A DNA stretch of 64,000 nucleotides from Cellulomonas soli (GTDB lineage Bacteria > Actinomycetota > Actinomycetes > Actinomycetales > Cellulomonadaceae): assembly GCF_013409305.1 (NCBI RefSeq), contig NZ_JACBZJ010000001.1, positions 2,852,001-2,916,000 on the forward strand, given 5' to 3'. Position 1 is the stretch's first letter. The number at the start of each line of letters is the position of its first letter. The position numbers and the translations under genes are program-made. The notes beneath the pieces were generated by a model that saw only the letters and a list, made by a program, of their open reading frames with translations, searched no databases and was not told the origin of the DNA. This document shows, in pieces, positions 31,663-39,934 of the stretch.

Positions 31663-32714
31663 ACGACGTCTGACGCTTCGCCGCCCCGATCCGCGGAGCC
31701 CTGCTGGTCGAGCCCCGGGACGCGTGCCACGCTGCCCCGGTCGGTGAACGTCGGTGCGACGAGCCGCGTCTCGGCCAGGTCGTCCCCGGACAGACGGGCC
31801 ATGGCCATCTCGACGGCGATGCGCCCGATCCGATGCCCCGGGACCTCGATCGTCGAGACCGGGACGGGCAGGGCTGCGGCGATGTCGGAGGGGCTCACGG
31901 CGACGACCGACAGGTCCTGGGGCACGCGCAGGCCCTCGTTCTGCACGCGGGCCAGGATCCCGCCGAGCGCGGCCTCGTTGTGCACGACGAGTCCCGTGGT
32001 CTCGGGGTGCTCGCGCAGCAGCTCGCCGACCGCGTGGGCGCCGCCGGCGAACGTGGGCTCGCTCGGCACGACCACGACCTGCACGCCGGAGACCTCGGCC
32101 TGCTCGCGCACGCCGCTGCGCATGCGCACCGCGTAGTTGGCCCGGTGGTCGAGGCGTTCCTGCGAGGCGCCGATGAGGGCGAGGTGCGTGTGGCCCTGGC
32201 GGGCGAGCTCGCGCACGGCCAGCCGTCCGGCCGCTGCGAAGTCGAGGTCGACGCAGCTGAGCCCGGTGGTGTCGTCGGGCACCCCGATGAGGATCGCGGG
32301 CAGGTCGAGGGCGCGCAGGCCCGGCAGTCGGGCGTCGTCGGACTCGATGTCCATGACGATGAGCGCGTCGGCGGTCGAGCTGGCGGCGACGCGGGGGATC
32401 CCGTTGGGGTCGTCCTGGGTGAGCACGAGCACGTCGTGGTCGTGCTGCCGGGCGGTGGTCACGACGCCGCCGACGAACTGCATGATGATCTGGACGTTGA
32501 TCCCGGGCCGGAACGGCACCATGAGGGCGAGCACGTTGCTGCGGCTCGAGGCCAGGGCGCGTGCACCGGCGTGAGGGTGGTAGCCGAGGGCGGCGACGGC
32601 GCGTTCGACGCGTTCGCGGGTGGGGCCGGAGATCGAGCGCTTCCCGGAGAGCACGTAGCTCACGGTGGAGACCGAGACCCCGGCCTCACGTGCTACGTCA
32701 CCGATGGTCGCCAT
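31644..32714 (-). CDS. LacI-family transcriptional regulator (minus strand)
   Basis: 356 residues. The N-terminal helix-turn-helix and hinge (TIGDVAREAGVSVSTVSYVL; ARALASSR) are followed by a periplasmic-binding-protein-like sensor domain (GRLAVRELARQGHTHLALIG). TACCCT, read on the minus strand at 32726-32721, ends six bases before the ATG, so it is probably leaderless. It faces a second LacI gene across a spacer with three palindromes. Either may act on that spacer; the effector is probably a sugar. Convergent with nagA. Confidence 0.9.
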   Translation of the reverse strand: MATIGDVAREAGVSVSTVSYVLSGKRSISGPTRERVERAVAALGYHPHAGARALASSRSNVLALMVPFRPGINVQIIMQFVGGVVTTARQHDHDVLVLTQDDPNGIPRVAASSTADALIVMDIESDDARLPGLRALDLPAILIGVPDDTTGLSCVDLDFAAAGRLAVRELARQGHTHLALIGASQERLDHRANYAVRMRSGVREQAEVSGVQVVVVPSEPTFAGGAHAVGELLREHPETTGLVVHNEAALGGILARVQNEGLRVPQDLSVVAVSPSDIAAALPVPVSTIEVPGHRIGRIAVEMAMARLSGDDLAETRLVAPTFTDRGSVARVPGLDQQGSADRGGEASDVVQPTRT

Positions 32715-32760
32715 GCGTCGAGGGTAGTGGTTCGTCGCGTCGAACTGGGGCGATCTCGCG

Positions 32761-32774
32761 GTGAAGCGCTTCGA
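32761..32774. promoter_or_regulatory. LacI-type operator, site 1
   Basis: GTGAAGCGCTTCGA matches TCGAAGCGCTTCGA in 12 of 14 positions and has the central AAGCGCTT of LacI-family operators. It lies about 35 bases before the -10 of the minus-strand LacI gene. Confidence 0.6.
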
Positions 32775-32868
32775 TTCTCACGGTTGCCTGGGGCCGATCC
32801 GAGGCGCGACCGGGCCGGATCCAGGCCCGTTCGTGGCCGATTCATCCCAGGAATCGGCTCCGGCCGCA

Positions 32869-32882
32869 TCGAATCGCTTCGA
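32869..32882. promoter_or_regulatory. LacI-type operator, site 2
   Basis: TCGAATCGCTTCGA differs from the perfect palindrome of site 3 at one position. It is 84 bases from site 3, about eight helical turns, a spacing compatible with looping. Confidence 0.6.
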
Positions 32883-32914
32883 TGACCATCGTTACGGTTT
32901 CGATACCTCGCGGG

Positions 32915-32944
32915 TTGTACACGGATTAATTCGGCGGTTAGAGT
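32915..32944 (+). promoter_or_regulatory. Promoter of the LacI/ABC sugar operon
   Basis: TTGTAC at 32915-32920 and TAGAGT at 32939-32944 are separated by 18 bases and read toward the LacI gene at 33007. The predicted start, around 32951, abuts operator site 3. Confidence 0.6.
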
Positions 32945-32952
32945 AATCCTGC

Positions 32953-32966
32953 TCGAAGCGCTTCGA
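32953..32966. promoter_or_regulatory. LacI-type operator, site 3 (perfect palindrome)
   Basis: TCGAAGCGCTTCGA is a perfect 14-base palindrome lying on the predicted transcription start of the lacI-ABC operon. Binding here would block initiation, so negative autoregulation is expected. Confidence 0.75.
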
Positions 32967-33006
32967 CCCCAACGAGGGGGTCCGGCCGTCAAAGGAGAGG
33001 GCAGCG

Positions 33007-34107
33007 ATGGTGACCATGCAGGACGTGGCAGACCGCGCAGGCGTCGCCCTGTCCACGGTCTCCGCCACCCTCAACGGCTCGCGGCCCGTCGCGGTGGAGA
33101 CCCGGCGTCGTGTCGAGGACGCCTCCGCCGAGCTCGGGTACAGCCGCAACGCCCTGGCCCGCGGCCTGGCGAGCCGGCGCAGCGGCATCCTGGCCCTGAC
33201 CTACCCGGTCGGCGAGGCGGGTCTGAGCCGCACGGTCACCGAGTTCGTCCAGGGAGCCGTCGACGCGGCCCGCGACCACGGCCGGCACCTCGTCCTGTGG
33301 CCCTGCGCGGTCGACGACGGCCAGAGCGTCACCGCCGTGGCGCGCGAAGGGCTCGCCGAGGGCGTGCTCGTCATGGAGGTCCACCTGCACGACGCGCGGG
33401 TCCGCGCGCTGCGTGAGGCCGGTGTGCCGGTGGCCCTCGTCGGCCGGTCGGACGGCGAGAGCGACCTCCCCGTCGTCGACATCGACTTCGACGCGACGCT
33501 CGAGGAGGCGGTCGAGCACCTCGTCGCCCTCGGGCACCGCCGCATCGGCTTCATCGACCACGCCGCCGCGCGGCACGAGGCCGGGCACGGCCCGACCGTA
33601 CGGGCGGCGCAGGCCTACCGGCGTGCCGTCGGGTCGCGCGGGATCGACGCGCACGTCGTGCTCGCCGAGGAGTCCGTCGAGGGTGGGCGGTCGGCGACCC
33701 GCACGCTCGTCGCCGGGCCCGCGCGCTCGACCGCCCTCGTCGTGATGAACGAGGACGCCGCGTTCGGCGTCGTCGCCGAGCTGTCCGAACGAGGCCTGCG
33801 CGTGCCGCAGGACGTCTCGGTGCTCTCCGTCGTCTCCTCCCCGGCCGTCGCCCAGCTCACCGTCCCGCCGCTGACCACGCTGCACGCGCCCGGCGCGACG
33901 CTCGGACGCGCAGGCGTCGAGGCGCTCCTGACGCTGCTCGACGACGGCGAGGTCCCCGCCCCCGTGCTCGTGCCGTGCCGTCTGGTCGACGGCGCGAGCA
34001 CCGCGGCGGCCCCGGCCGACCGGCCGACCCACGACCACCCGACAGCAGGCGACGACCGTCGTCCTGCCGGCCAGCACAGCAGAAATCTCAACGAGGAGGA
34101 CGTGTAA
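33007..34107 (+). CDS. LacI-family regulator of the sugar operon
   Basis: 366 residues. DNA-binding head: VTMQDVADRAGVALSTVSATLN, with hinge NALARGLASRRS; sensor domain with VEHLVALGHRRIGFIDHAA. ATG at 33007 with AAAGGAGAGGG upstream. The stop overlaps the ATG of the sugar-binding protein by one base (TAATG), so regulator and importer share a transcript. It probably represses through the TCGAAGCGCTTCGA sites until an oligosaccharide binds; the ligand is inferred to be a xyloglucan fragment from the enzymes encoded downstream. Confidence 0.92.
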   Translation: MVTMQDVADRAGVALSTVSATLNGSRPVAVETRRRVEDASAELGYSRNALARGLASRRSGILALTYPVGEAGLSRTVTEFVQGAVDAARDHGRHLVLWPCAVDDGQSVTAVAREGLAEGVLVMEVHLHDARVRALREAGVPVALVGRSDGESDLPVVDIDFDATLEEAVEHLVALGHRRIGFIDHAAARHEAGHGPTVRAAQAYRRAVGSRGIDAHVVLAEESVEGGRSATRTLVAGPARSTALVVMNEDAAFGVVAELSERGLRVPQDVSVLSVVSSPAVAQLTVPPLTTLHAPGATLGRAGVEALLTLLDDGEVPAPVLVPCRLVDGASTAAAPADRPTHDHPTAGDDRRPAGQHSRNLNEEDV

Positions 34108-35426
34108 TGGCACATCAGCGCAGCAAGAGGCTCCTGGCAGGAGTCGCCGTGCTCGCGCTGCCGCTCGCCCTGGCGGCGTGCGGTGGCGACAGCGGTGGAG
34201 GTGACGACCAGGCGACGTCGGGCGCGACCACCTTCACCATCTGGGACTACGAGAACGACGACTCCGCGATGGGCCAGGCCTGGGCCAAGGCGATCGAGAT
34301 CTTCGAGACGGAGCACCCGGACGTCAAGGTGGTCACCGAGGACCAGACGTTCGAGCAGATCCAGAAGAACGCGAAGATCTTCCTGACCGGCGACGACGTC
34401 CCGGACATCATGGAGTACAACAAGGGCAACGCGACCGCCGGTCAGCTGGCCTCGCAGGGCCTGATCACCTCCCTGACGGACGTCGCCACCGAGCGCGGTT
34501 GGGACACGACCCTCCCCGCCTCGATCCAGACGACCGCGAAGTACGACGAGCAGGGCCTCATGGGCTCGGGCGACTGGTACGGCGTGCCGAACTACGGCGA
34601 GTTCGTCGGCGTCTACTACAACCAGGACGCCTTCGACCAGCTCGGGATCGCGGTCCCGACGACGTTCGAGGAGTTCGAGGCCTCGCTCAAGGCGTTCAAG
34701 GACGCCGGCATCACGCCGCTGGCCACCGCGGGCGCCGAGTACCCGATGGGTCAGCTGTGGTACGAGCTCGTCCTGCACTACGGCGACCGCCAGCTGGTCG
34801 ACGACTACCAGCTGTTCGCCAACGACGTCGACTTCCAGGGCGACGCGTTCACCCAGGCCACCAACAAGCTCGACGAGTGGATCAAGGCGGGCTACATCGC
34901 CTCCGACTCCGCCGCGCTCACGGCCGAGGACATGGGTGTCTCCTTCATCGGCGGCACCTACCCGATGATGGTCTCCGGCTCGTGGTGGTTCGGCCGCCTC
35001 GTCGAGGAGGTCCCGTTCACCTGGGGCCAGTTCCTCTTCCCGGGCAACGACCTGCACCCCGGCTCCTCGGGCAACCTCTGGGTCGTCCCGGAGAACGCCA
35101 AGGCCAAGGACCTCGCGTACGACTTCATCGACATCACGCTGCGGCCCGAGGTCCAGGAGGTGCTCGGTCAGGCCGGCGGTCTGCCGGTGGCCGGCGACTC
35201 CTCGACGATCACCGACGAGAAGACGCGTGAGCTGACGGAGAACTTCGAGAACATCCTCGGCGACGACGGCCTGGCGTACTACCCCGACTGGCCGGTGCCC
35301 GGCTTCTACGACGTGATCGTCAGCGAGCTGCAGTCGCTCATCAACCAGTCGAAGTCCCCGACCGAGGTGCTCGACGGCCTGTCGACCGCCTACTTCGAGG
35401 GCAAGACCGACCTGACCGAGGGCTGA
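34107..35426 (+). CDS. ABC transporter sugar-binding lipoprotein
   Basis: 439 residues. A lipoprotein signal ends in the lipobox LAAC with C25, followed by a Gly/Ser/Asp-rich tether. The mature part is a family-1 extracellular sugar-binding protein (TFTIWDYENDDSAMGQAW; GVPNYGEFVGVYYNQDAF; YPMMVSGSWWFG). It captures oligosaccharides outside the membrane for the two permeases that follow. ATG overlaps the regulator stop; GAGGAGGA upstream. The ATPase subunit is not encoded here, so a shared MsiK/MalK-type ATPase elsewhere is probably used, as is usual in Actinobacteria. Confidence 0.94.
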   Translation: MAHQRSKRLLAGVAVLALPLALAACGGDSGGGDDQATSGATTFTIWDYENDDSAMGQAWAKAIEIFETEHPDVKVVTEDQTFEQIQKNAKIFLTGDDVPDIMEYNKGNATAGQLASQGLITSLTDVATERGWDTTLPASIQTTAKYDEQGLMGSGDWYGVPNYGEFVGVYYNQDAFDQLGIAVPTTFEEFEASLKAFKDAGITPLATAGAEYPMGQLWYELVLHYGDRQLVDDYQLFANDVDFQGDAFTQATNKLDEWIKAGYIASDSAALTAEDMGVSFIGGTYPMMVSGSWWFGRLVEEVPFTWGQFLFPGNDLHPGSSGNLWVVPENAKAKDLAYDFIDITLRPEVQEVLGQAGGLPVAGDSSTITDEKTRELTENFENILGDDGLAYYPDWPVPGFYDVIVSELQSLINQSKSPTEVLDGLSTAYFEGKTDLTEG

Positions 35427-35432
35427 CCTCGA

Positions 35433-35474
35433 GCGCCCGGCGGGCGAGGCCCCTCCGCCCCGCCCGCCGGGCGC
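35433..35474 (+). terminator. Intra-operon stem-loop between binding protein and permease
   Basis: GCGCCCGGCGGGCG (35433-35446) pairs perfectly with CGCCCGCCGGGCGC (35461-35474), a 14-base stem with a 14-base loop starting seven bases after the stop. Such elements favour higher expression of the binding protein than of the permeases by partial termination or 3'-end protection. Confidence 0.65.
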
Positions 35475-35501
35475 ACTCCCACCACCACGAGGAGAAGCTG
35501 C

Positions 35502-36446
35502 ATGTCCACCACCGTCGCCGAGCGGCGTACGCCCCGCGGTCGCAGGTCGCGGCAGTGGCTCGGCTACCTGCCCTACCTGCTGCCGGGTCTGGTCGCGTTC
35601 ACCGTCGTCATCCTGATCCCGTTCGGGATGAACGTCTACTACAGCCTGCACAAGTGGAAGGGCGGCAACGCCCCGATGCGCTGGTACGGGTTCGGCAACT
35701 ACGCCGACCTCCTGCACGACGAGAAGTTCCTCACCTCGTTCCAGAACTCCATCTGGATGATCGTCGCGATGGTCGTCGTGCCCACGCTGCTCGGTCTGAT
35801 CCTCGCCGCCGTCCTGTTCGACGTGCTCGGCAAGCGGTTCGGGCCGCGCACCGCCTCCGTCCTGCGCGCCACGTACTACCTGCCGCAGATCCTGCCCGTC
35901 GCCGTCGCCGGTGTGCTGTGGAACTGGATCCTCAACGCCCAGACCGGCGCGATCAACGAGGTGCTGCGCTCGCTCGGCGTCGAGAACCCGCCGAACTGGC
36001 TCGGTGACACCACCACGGCGCTGCCGACCGTCATGCTCGTGCTCATCTGGATCCAGATCGGCTACCCGGTCGTGATCTTCATGTCCGCGCTCCAGCGCGT
36101 CGACCCCGAGCTGTACGAGGCCGCCGAGCTCGACGGCGCCGGCTGGGTGCACCGGTTCCGCGCGATCACGATCCCGCAGATCAAGCCCGAGACGTTCGTC
36201 ATCACCCTCACCTGCACCGTCGCGGCGCTCAAGGTGTTCGGGCCGATCTACGTGCTGACCCGTGGCGGCCCCGAGAGCTCGACCCTCGTGCCCAGCTACT
36301 ACTCGTACCTCAACTTCTTCGACAAGTCGAAGGTCGGGTACGGCGCCGCGATCGCCAACGTCCTGACGCTGCTGATCATCCTGGTCGCCGTCGCCATCAT
36401 GGTGCTGCAGGCTCGCAGCGCCCGCCGCGAGGAGGAGGGCCACTGA
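35502..36446 (+). CDS. ABC sugar transporter permease, MalF-like
   Basis: 314-residue membrane protein with six predicted helices, beginning after a basic N-terminus (TVAERRTPRGRRSRQW). The EAA loop that docks the ATPase reads YEAAELDGAGWVHRFRAITI. ATG at 35502 after ACGAGGAGAAG. One-base overlap with the second permease (TGATG). Confidence 0.94.
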   Translation: MSTTVAERRTPRGRRSRQWLGYLPYLLPGLVAFTVVILIPFGMNVYYSLHKWKGGNAPMRWYGFGNYADLLHDEKFLTSFQNSIWMIVAMVVVPTLLGLILAAVLFDVLGKRFGPRTASVLRATYYLPQILPVAVAGVLWNWILNAQTGAINEVLRSLGVENPPNWLGDTTTALPTVMLVLIWIQIGYPVVIFMSALQRVDPELYEAAELDGAGWVHRFRAITIPQIKPETFVITLTCTVAALKVFGPIYVLTRGGPESSTLVPSYYSYLNFFDKSKVGYGAAIANVLTLLIILVAVAIMVLQARSARREEEGH

Positions 36447-37342
36447 TGGCCGCCCAGACCGAGACCGTGCGGGTCACGAAGCCCGCGCCCGCGCGCGCCA
36501 CCGACACCGACCAGCGGCACCACCGCGGGAAGGCCCGCTGGTTCGTCCTGGCCGCCGCGATCGTCGTCGCGGTGCTCATGATGGTGCCGTTCGTCATCAT
36601 GGTGCTCAACGCCTTCAAGTCCCCGCAGGACTACTCGCAGAACGGCCCGCTGAGCTGGCCGAGCACGTTCTACACCGACGGCCTCACCGCGTTCTGGGAC
36701 CGGGTCAACTTCCCCGAGAAGCTGATGAACTCGATCTGGATCTCGGCGACCGTCGCCGTCTTCGGCACCCTGCTCTCGCTCTTCAGCGCCTACGCGATCG
36801 GCGTCGGCCGGGTCAAGGGCCGGATGTGGCTGGTCACGCTCTTCCTGCTGGCGAACATGCTCCCGCAGGAGGTGCTGGTCTACCCGCTGTTCCAGATGGC
36901 CAACAAGGTCGGCCTGAACAACAACCAGTGGTCCGTGATCATCATCTTCACGGTGATCCAGTCGGCGTTCGGCACGTACTTGCTCGCCTCGGTGCTCGGC
37001 ACGTTCCCCAAGGCGCTGCTCGAGGCGGCAGCCCTGGACGGTGCCGGCAGGTGGCGGACCCTGTGGGGCGTCGTGTTCCCGGTGGTGCGCCCGACCCTGT
37101 CGGTCCTGGTGATCTTCTTCTTCATCTGGACCTGGAACGAGTTCTTCATCCCGCTGGTCATGCTGACCACGAACGCGACGCAGACGATCCCCGTCGCGCT
37201 CGCGTCCCTGCAGGGCGACCGGATGATGGACGCGCCGACGACGAACGCCGGCGCGCTGGTCTCGATGATCCCGGCGATCATCTTCTTCCTCCTCTTCCAG
37301 CGCACGCTCACGCGCGGCGTCACCGCCGGAGCCGTCAAGTAG
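36446..37342 (+). CDS. ABC sugar transporter permease, MalG-like
   Basis: 298 residues, six predicted helices. The EAA loop is LLEAAALDGAGRWRTLWGVV, and the C-terminus FQRTLTRGVTAGAVK is typical of MalG-type permeases (family consensus QR.FV.GLT.GAVKG). It pairs with the preceding permease to form the channel. Confidence 0.94.
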   Translation: MAAQTETVRVTKPAPARATDTDQRHHRGKARWFVLAAAIVVAVLMMVPFVIMVLNAFKSPQDYSQNGPLSWPSTFYTDGLTAFWDRVNFPEKLMNSIWISATVAVFGTLLSLFSAYAIGVGRVKGRMWLVTLFLLANMLPQEVLVYPLFQMANKVGLNNNQWSVIIIFTVIQSAFGTYLLASVLGTFPKALLEAAALDGAGRWRTLWGVVFPVVRPTLSVLVIFFFIWTWNEFFIPLVMLTTNATQTIPVALASLQGDRMMDAPTTNAGALVSMIPAIIFFLLFQRTLTRGVTAGAVK

Positions 37343-37363
37343 CCGTCACGTAGCCACCTGCCG

Positions 37364-37393
37364 CGGCGGGGCGGGCCACGGAGCGCCCCGCCG
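37364..37393 (+). terminator. Stem-loop between permease and alpha-xylosidase genes
   Basis: CGGCGGGGCG (37364-37373) pairs perfectly with CGCCCCGCCG (37384-37393) across a 10-base loop. It probably lowers but does not abolish transcription into the GH31 gene, since no promoter is visible after it. Confidence 0.55.
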
Positions 37394-37420
37394 GCACGAC
37401 GAGAGAGCAGTGATCCACCC

Positions 37421-39697
37421 ATGAAGTTCACCGACGGCTACTGGCAGACCCTGCCCGGCGTCACGATCCACCGACCGCGTGCGGTCGACGAGGTCGTGGC
37501 AGGCGAGCGCAGCCTGACGGCCTACGCCGCGACCGGGCGGCTGGACACCCGCGGCGACACCCTGAACCGGCCGCTCGTGACCGTGACGATCGACTCGCCC
37601 ATGGACGGCGTGATCGGTGTGACTGTCGAGCACCACCAGGGCGGCGTCGACCCACGCCCCGTGTTCGCGATCGCCGGGTCGACCGATCCGGTCGAGGTGA
37701 CCGGCGCGACGTTCGACGACCCGCGTGCGGCGCTGCGCTCGGGCCCGCTGACCGCGCGGGTGTCGACGACGGGGGAGTGGGCTCTCGACTTCGAGGTGGA
37801 CGGCAAGGTCGTCACCTCCGCGAGCTCGCGCGGCGTCGGCCTGGTGACGGACGGGCAGGGTCGCCGGTTCGTGCGCGAGCAGCTCGCGCTCGGCGTGGGC
37901 GATCACGTTTACGGCCTCGGCGAGCGGTTCACCGCCTTCGTCAAGAACGGCCAGAGCGTCGACGTGTGGAACGCGGACGGAGGGACGTCCTCGGACCAGG
38001 CGTACAAGAACGTGCCGTTCTACCTGACGGACGCCGGCTACGGGGTCTTCGTCGACCACCCCGGGCAGGTCTCGTTCGAGATCGGCTCGGAGGTCGTCTC
38101 CCGCACGCAGTTCTCCGTGGCGGGTCAGCGGCTTCGCTACTACGTCATCGCCGGGCCGGCGCCCAAGGACGTGCTGCGCCGGTTCACCGCCCTGACGGGG
38201 CGTCCGGCGAGCGTGCCCGACTGGTCGTACGGGTTGTGGCTGTCGACGTCGTTCACCACCTCCTACGACGAGAAGACGGTCACCGGCTTCATCGACGGCA
38301 TGGCCGAGCGGGACCTGCCGTTGTCGGTGTTCCACTTCGACTGCTTCTGGATGCGGCAGTTCCACTGGTGCGACTTCGTGTGGGACCCGGCCACGTTCCC
38401 CGACCCGGTCGGGATGCTGGCCCGGTTGCACGAGCGTGACCTGAAGGTCTGCGTGTGGATCAACCCGTACATCGCCCAGCGTTCGCACCTGTTCGCCGAG
38501 GGCAAGGACCTGGGCTACCTGGTCAAGCGGGCCGACGGGTCGGTGTGGCAGTGGGACCTGTGGCAGGCCGGCATGGGCCTGGTCGACTTCACGAACCCCG
38601 ACGCGGTGGCCTGGTACCAGGGCAAGCTCAAGGTCCTGCTCGACCAGGGCGTGGACTGCTTCAAGACCGACTTCGGCGAGCGCATCCCCACCGACGTCGT
38701 CTGGCACGACGGCTCCGACCCCGAGCGCATGCACAACTACTACACGCACCTCTACAACGAGGCCGTGTTCGACCTGCTCAAGGCCGAGCGCGGCGAGGGC
38801 CAGGCGGTGCTGTTCGCCCGCTCGGCGACCGCGGGCGGCCAGCAGTTCCCCGTGCACTGGGGCGGCGACTGCGAGTCGACCTTCGTCTCGATGGCCGAGT
38901 CGCTGCGCGGCGGGCTGTCCCTGGCGGCGTCGGGCTTCGGGTACTGGAGCCACGACATCGGCGGGTTCGAGGGCACACCCGACCCGGTGGTGTTCAAGCG
39001 CTGGCTCGCGTTCGGGCTGCTGTCCTCGCACAGCCGGCTGCACGGGTCGGACTCCTACCGGGTGCCGTGGGCCTTCGACGAGGAGGCCGTCGACGTCACC
39101 CGCCGGTTCACGCACCTGAAGATGTCGCTCATGCCCTACCTGGCGCAGGCCGGTGTCGAGGCGCACGAGCTGGGCACGCCGGTCATGCGGCCGATGGTGC
39201 TGGAGTTCCCCGACGACCGCGGCGCGGCCACGGTCGACACGCAGTACATGCTCGGGTCGGACCTGCTGGTGGCGCCCGTGTTCAGCGCCGAGGGCGACGT
39301 CGACGTGTACGTCCCGGAGGGCACGTGGACCTCGCTGCTCAGCGGTGAGCGGGTCACCGGTCCGCGCTGGGTGCACGAGACGCACGGCTTCGACTCCCTG
39401 CCGCTGTACGTGCGACCGGGCACGGTGCTGCCGGTCGGTGCGCGCACGGACCGTCCGGACTACGACTTCGCGGACGGTGTGACGCTGCGCCTGTTCGACC
39501 TGCCCGACGGGCACCGGTCGACGACCAGGGTCCCGGGTGCGGACGGTGCGCCGGGTGCGCGCTTCGAGGTGTCCCGTTCGGGCGGGACCGTCTCCGTCGT
39601 CGCGCACGGGGCGACGGGTGCGTGGTCGGTCGAGGTCGTCGGCGGTGCGAGCGTGCAGGTCGCAGCAGGGACGAGCGCGGTCGAGCTCACGCTCTGA
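37421..39697 (+). CDS. yicI: GH31 alpha-xylosidase, YicI type
   Basis: 758 residues, close to the 772 of E. coli YicI. The nucleophile is D417 in KTDFGERIP and the acid/base D483 in WGGDCEST; their positions almost coincide with D416 and D482 of YicI. WINPYIAQRSHLF and FHFDCFWM are also YicI-type and favour alpha-1,6-xylosides over alpha-glucosides. No signal peptide, so it acts in the cytosol, removing xylose from the non-reducing end of imported xyloglucan oligosaccharides or isoprimeverose. Downstream of the importer genes in the same direction. Confidence 0.93.
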   Translation: MKFTDGYWQTLPGVTIHRPRAVDEVVAGERSLTAYAATGRLDTRGDTLNRPLVTVTIDSPMDGVIGVTVEHHQGGVDPRPVFAIAGSTDPVEVTGATFDDPRAALRSGPLTARVSTTGEWALDFEVDGKVVTSASSRGVGLVTDGQGRRFVREQLALGVGDHVYGLGERFTAFVKNGQSVDVWNADGGTSSDQAYKNVPFYLTDAGYGVFVDHPGQVSFEIGSEVVSRTQFSVAGQRLRYYVIAGPAPKDVLRRFTALTGRPASVPDWSYGLWLSTSFTTSYDEKTVTGFIDGMAERDLPLSVFHFDCFWMRQFHWCDFVWDPATFPDPVGMLARLHERDLKVCVWINPYIAQRSHLFAEGKDLGYLVKRADGSVWQWDLWQAGMGLVDFTNPDAVAWYQGKLKVLLDQGVDCFKTDFGERIPTDVVWHDGSDPERMHNYYTHLYNEAVFDLLKAERGEGQAVLFARSATAGGQQFPVHWGGDCESTFVSMAESLRGGLSLAASGFGYWSHDIGGFEGTPDPVVFKRWLAFGLLSSHSRLHGSDSYRVPWAFDEEAVDVTRRFTHLKMSLMPYLAQAGVEAHELGTPVMRPMVLEFPDDRGAATVDTQYMLGSDLLVAPVFSAEGDVDVYVPEGTWTSLLSGERVTGPRWVHETHGFDSLPLYVRPGTVLPVGARTDRPDYDFADGVTLRLFDLPDGHRSTTRVPGADGAPGARFEVSRSGGTVSVVAHGATGAWSVEVVGGASVQVAAGTSAVELTL

Positions 39698-39706
39698 CGC
39701 ACGTGC

Positions 39707-39749
39707 GACCGGGTGCCGTGGCGATGTGCTCCCGCCACGGCGCCCGGTC
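39707..39749 (+). terminator. Strong stem-loop after the alpha-xylosidase gene
   Basis: A 17-base stem (39707-39723 with 39733-39749, one G-U pair) and a nine-base loop begin ten bases after the stop. It probably ends the importer-xylosidase transcript before the separately controlled GH1 gene. Confidence 0.7.
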
Positions 39750-39819
39750 GTCCCGCGTTCCGGGTCGGGTGCTCAGGACCGCCCGAAACAGGGGTGCGGG
39801 AGCGATCCCACACCGTGTA

Positions 39820-39833
39820 TCGTATCGATTCGA
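39820..39833. promoter_or_regulatory. LacI-type operator variant before the beta-glucosidase gene
   Basis: TCGTATCGATTCGA agrees with TCGAAGCGCTTCGA at 11 of 14 positions and is itself nearly palindromic. It lies about 100 bases before the GH1 start, suggesting control by the same regulator or by its divergent paralogue. Confidence 0.45.
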
Positions 39834-39934
39834 CACAGACGTTCGACGCGGGTGAGGCCCCGGTCCGTCCGTCGACGACGACGTCGCGACGCAGGGCCTT
39901 CCGAGCCCCAGCCGCCTGATCCCGAAGGACCACC

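Noticed and set aside
33615..36443. 942-residue open frame antisense to the LacI/ABC genes
   Set aside because: Val/Glu/Arg-rich low-complexity shadow with no motif; the plus-strand genes are clear.
37346..39607. 753-residue open frame antisense to the alpha-xylosidase gene
   Set aside because: Same GC-driven artefact; the sense gene has exact catalytic motifs.
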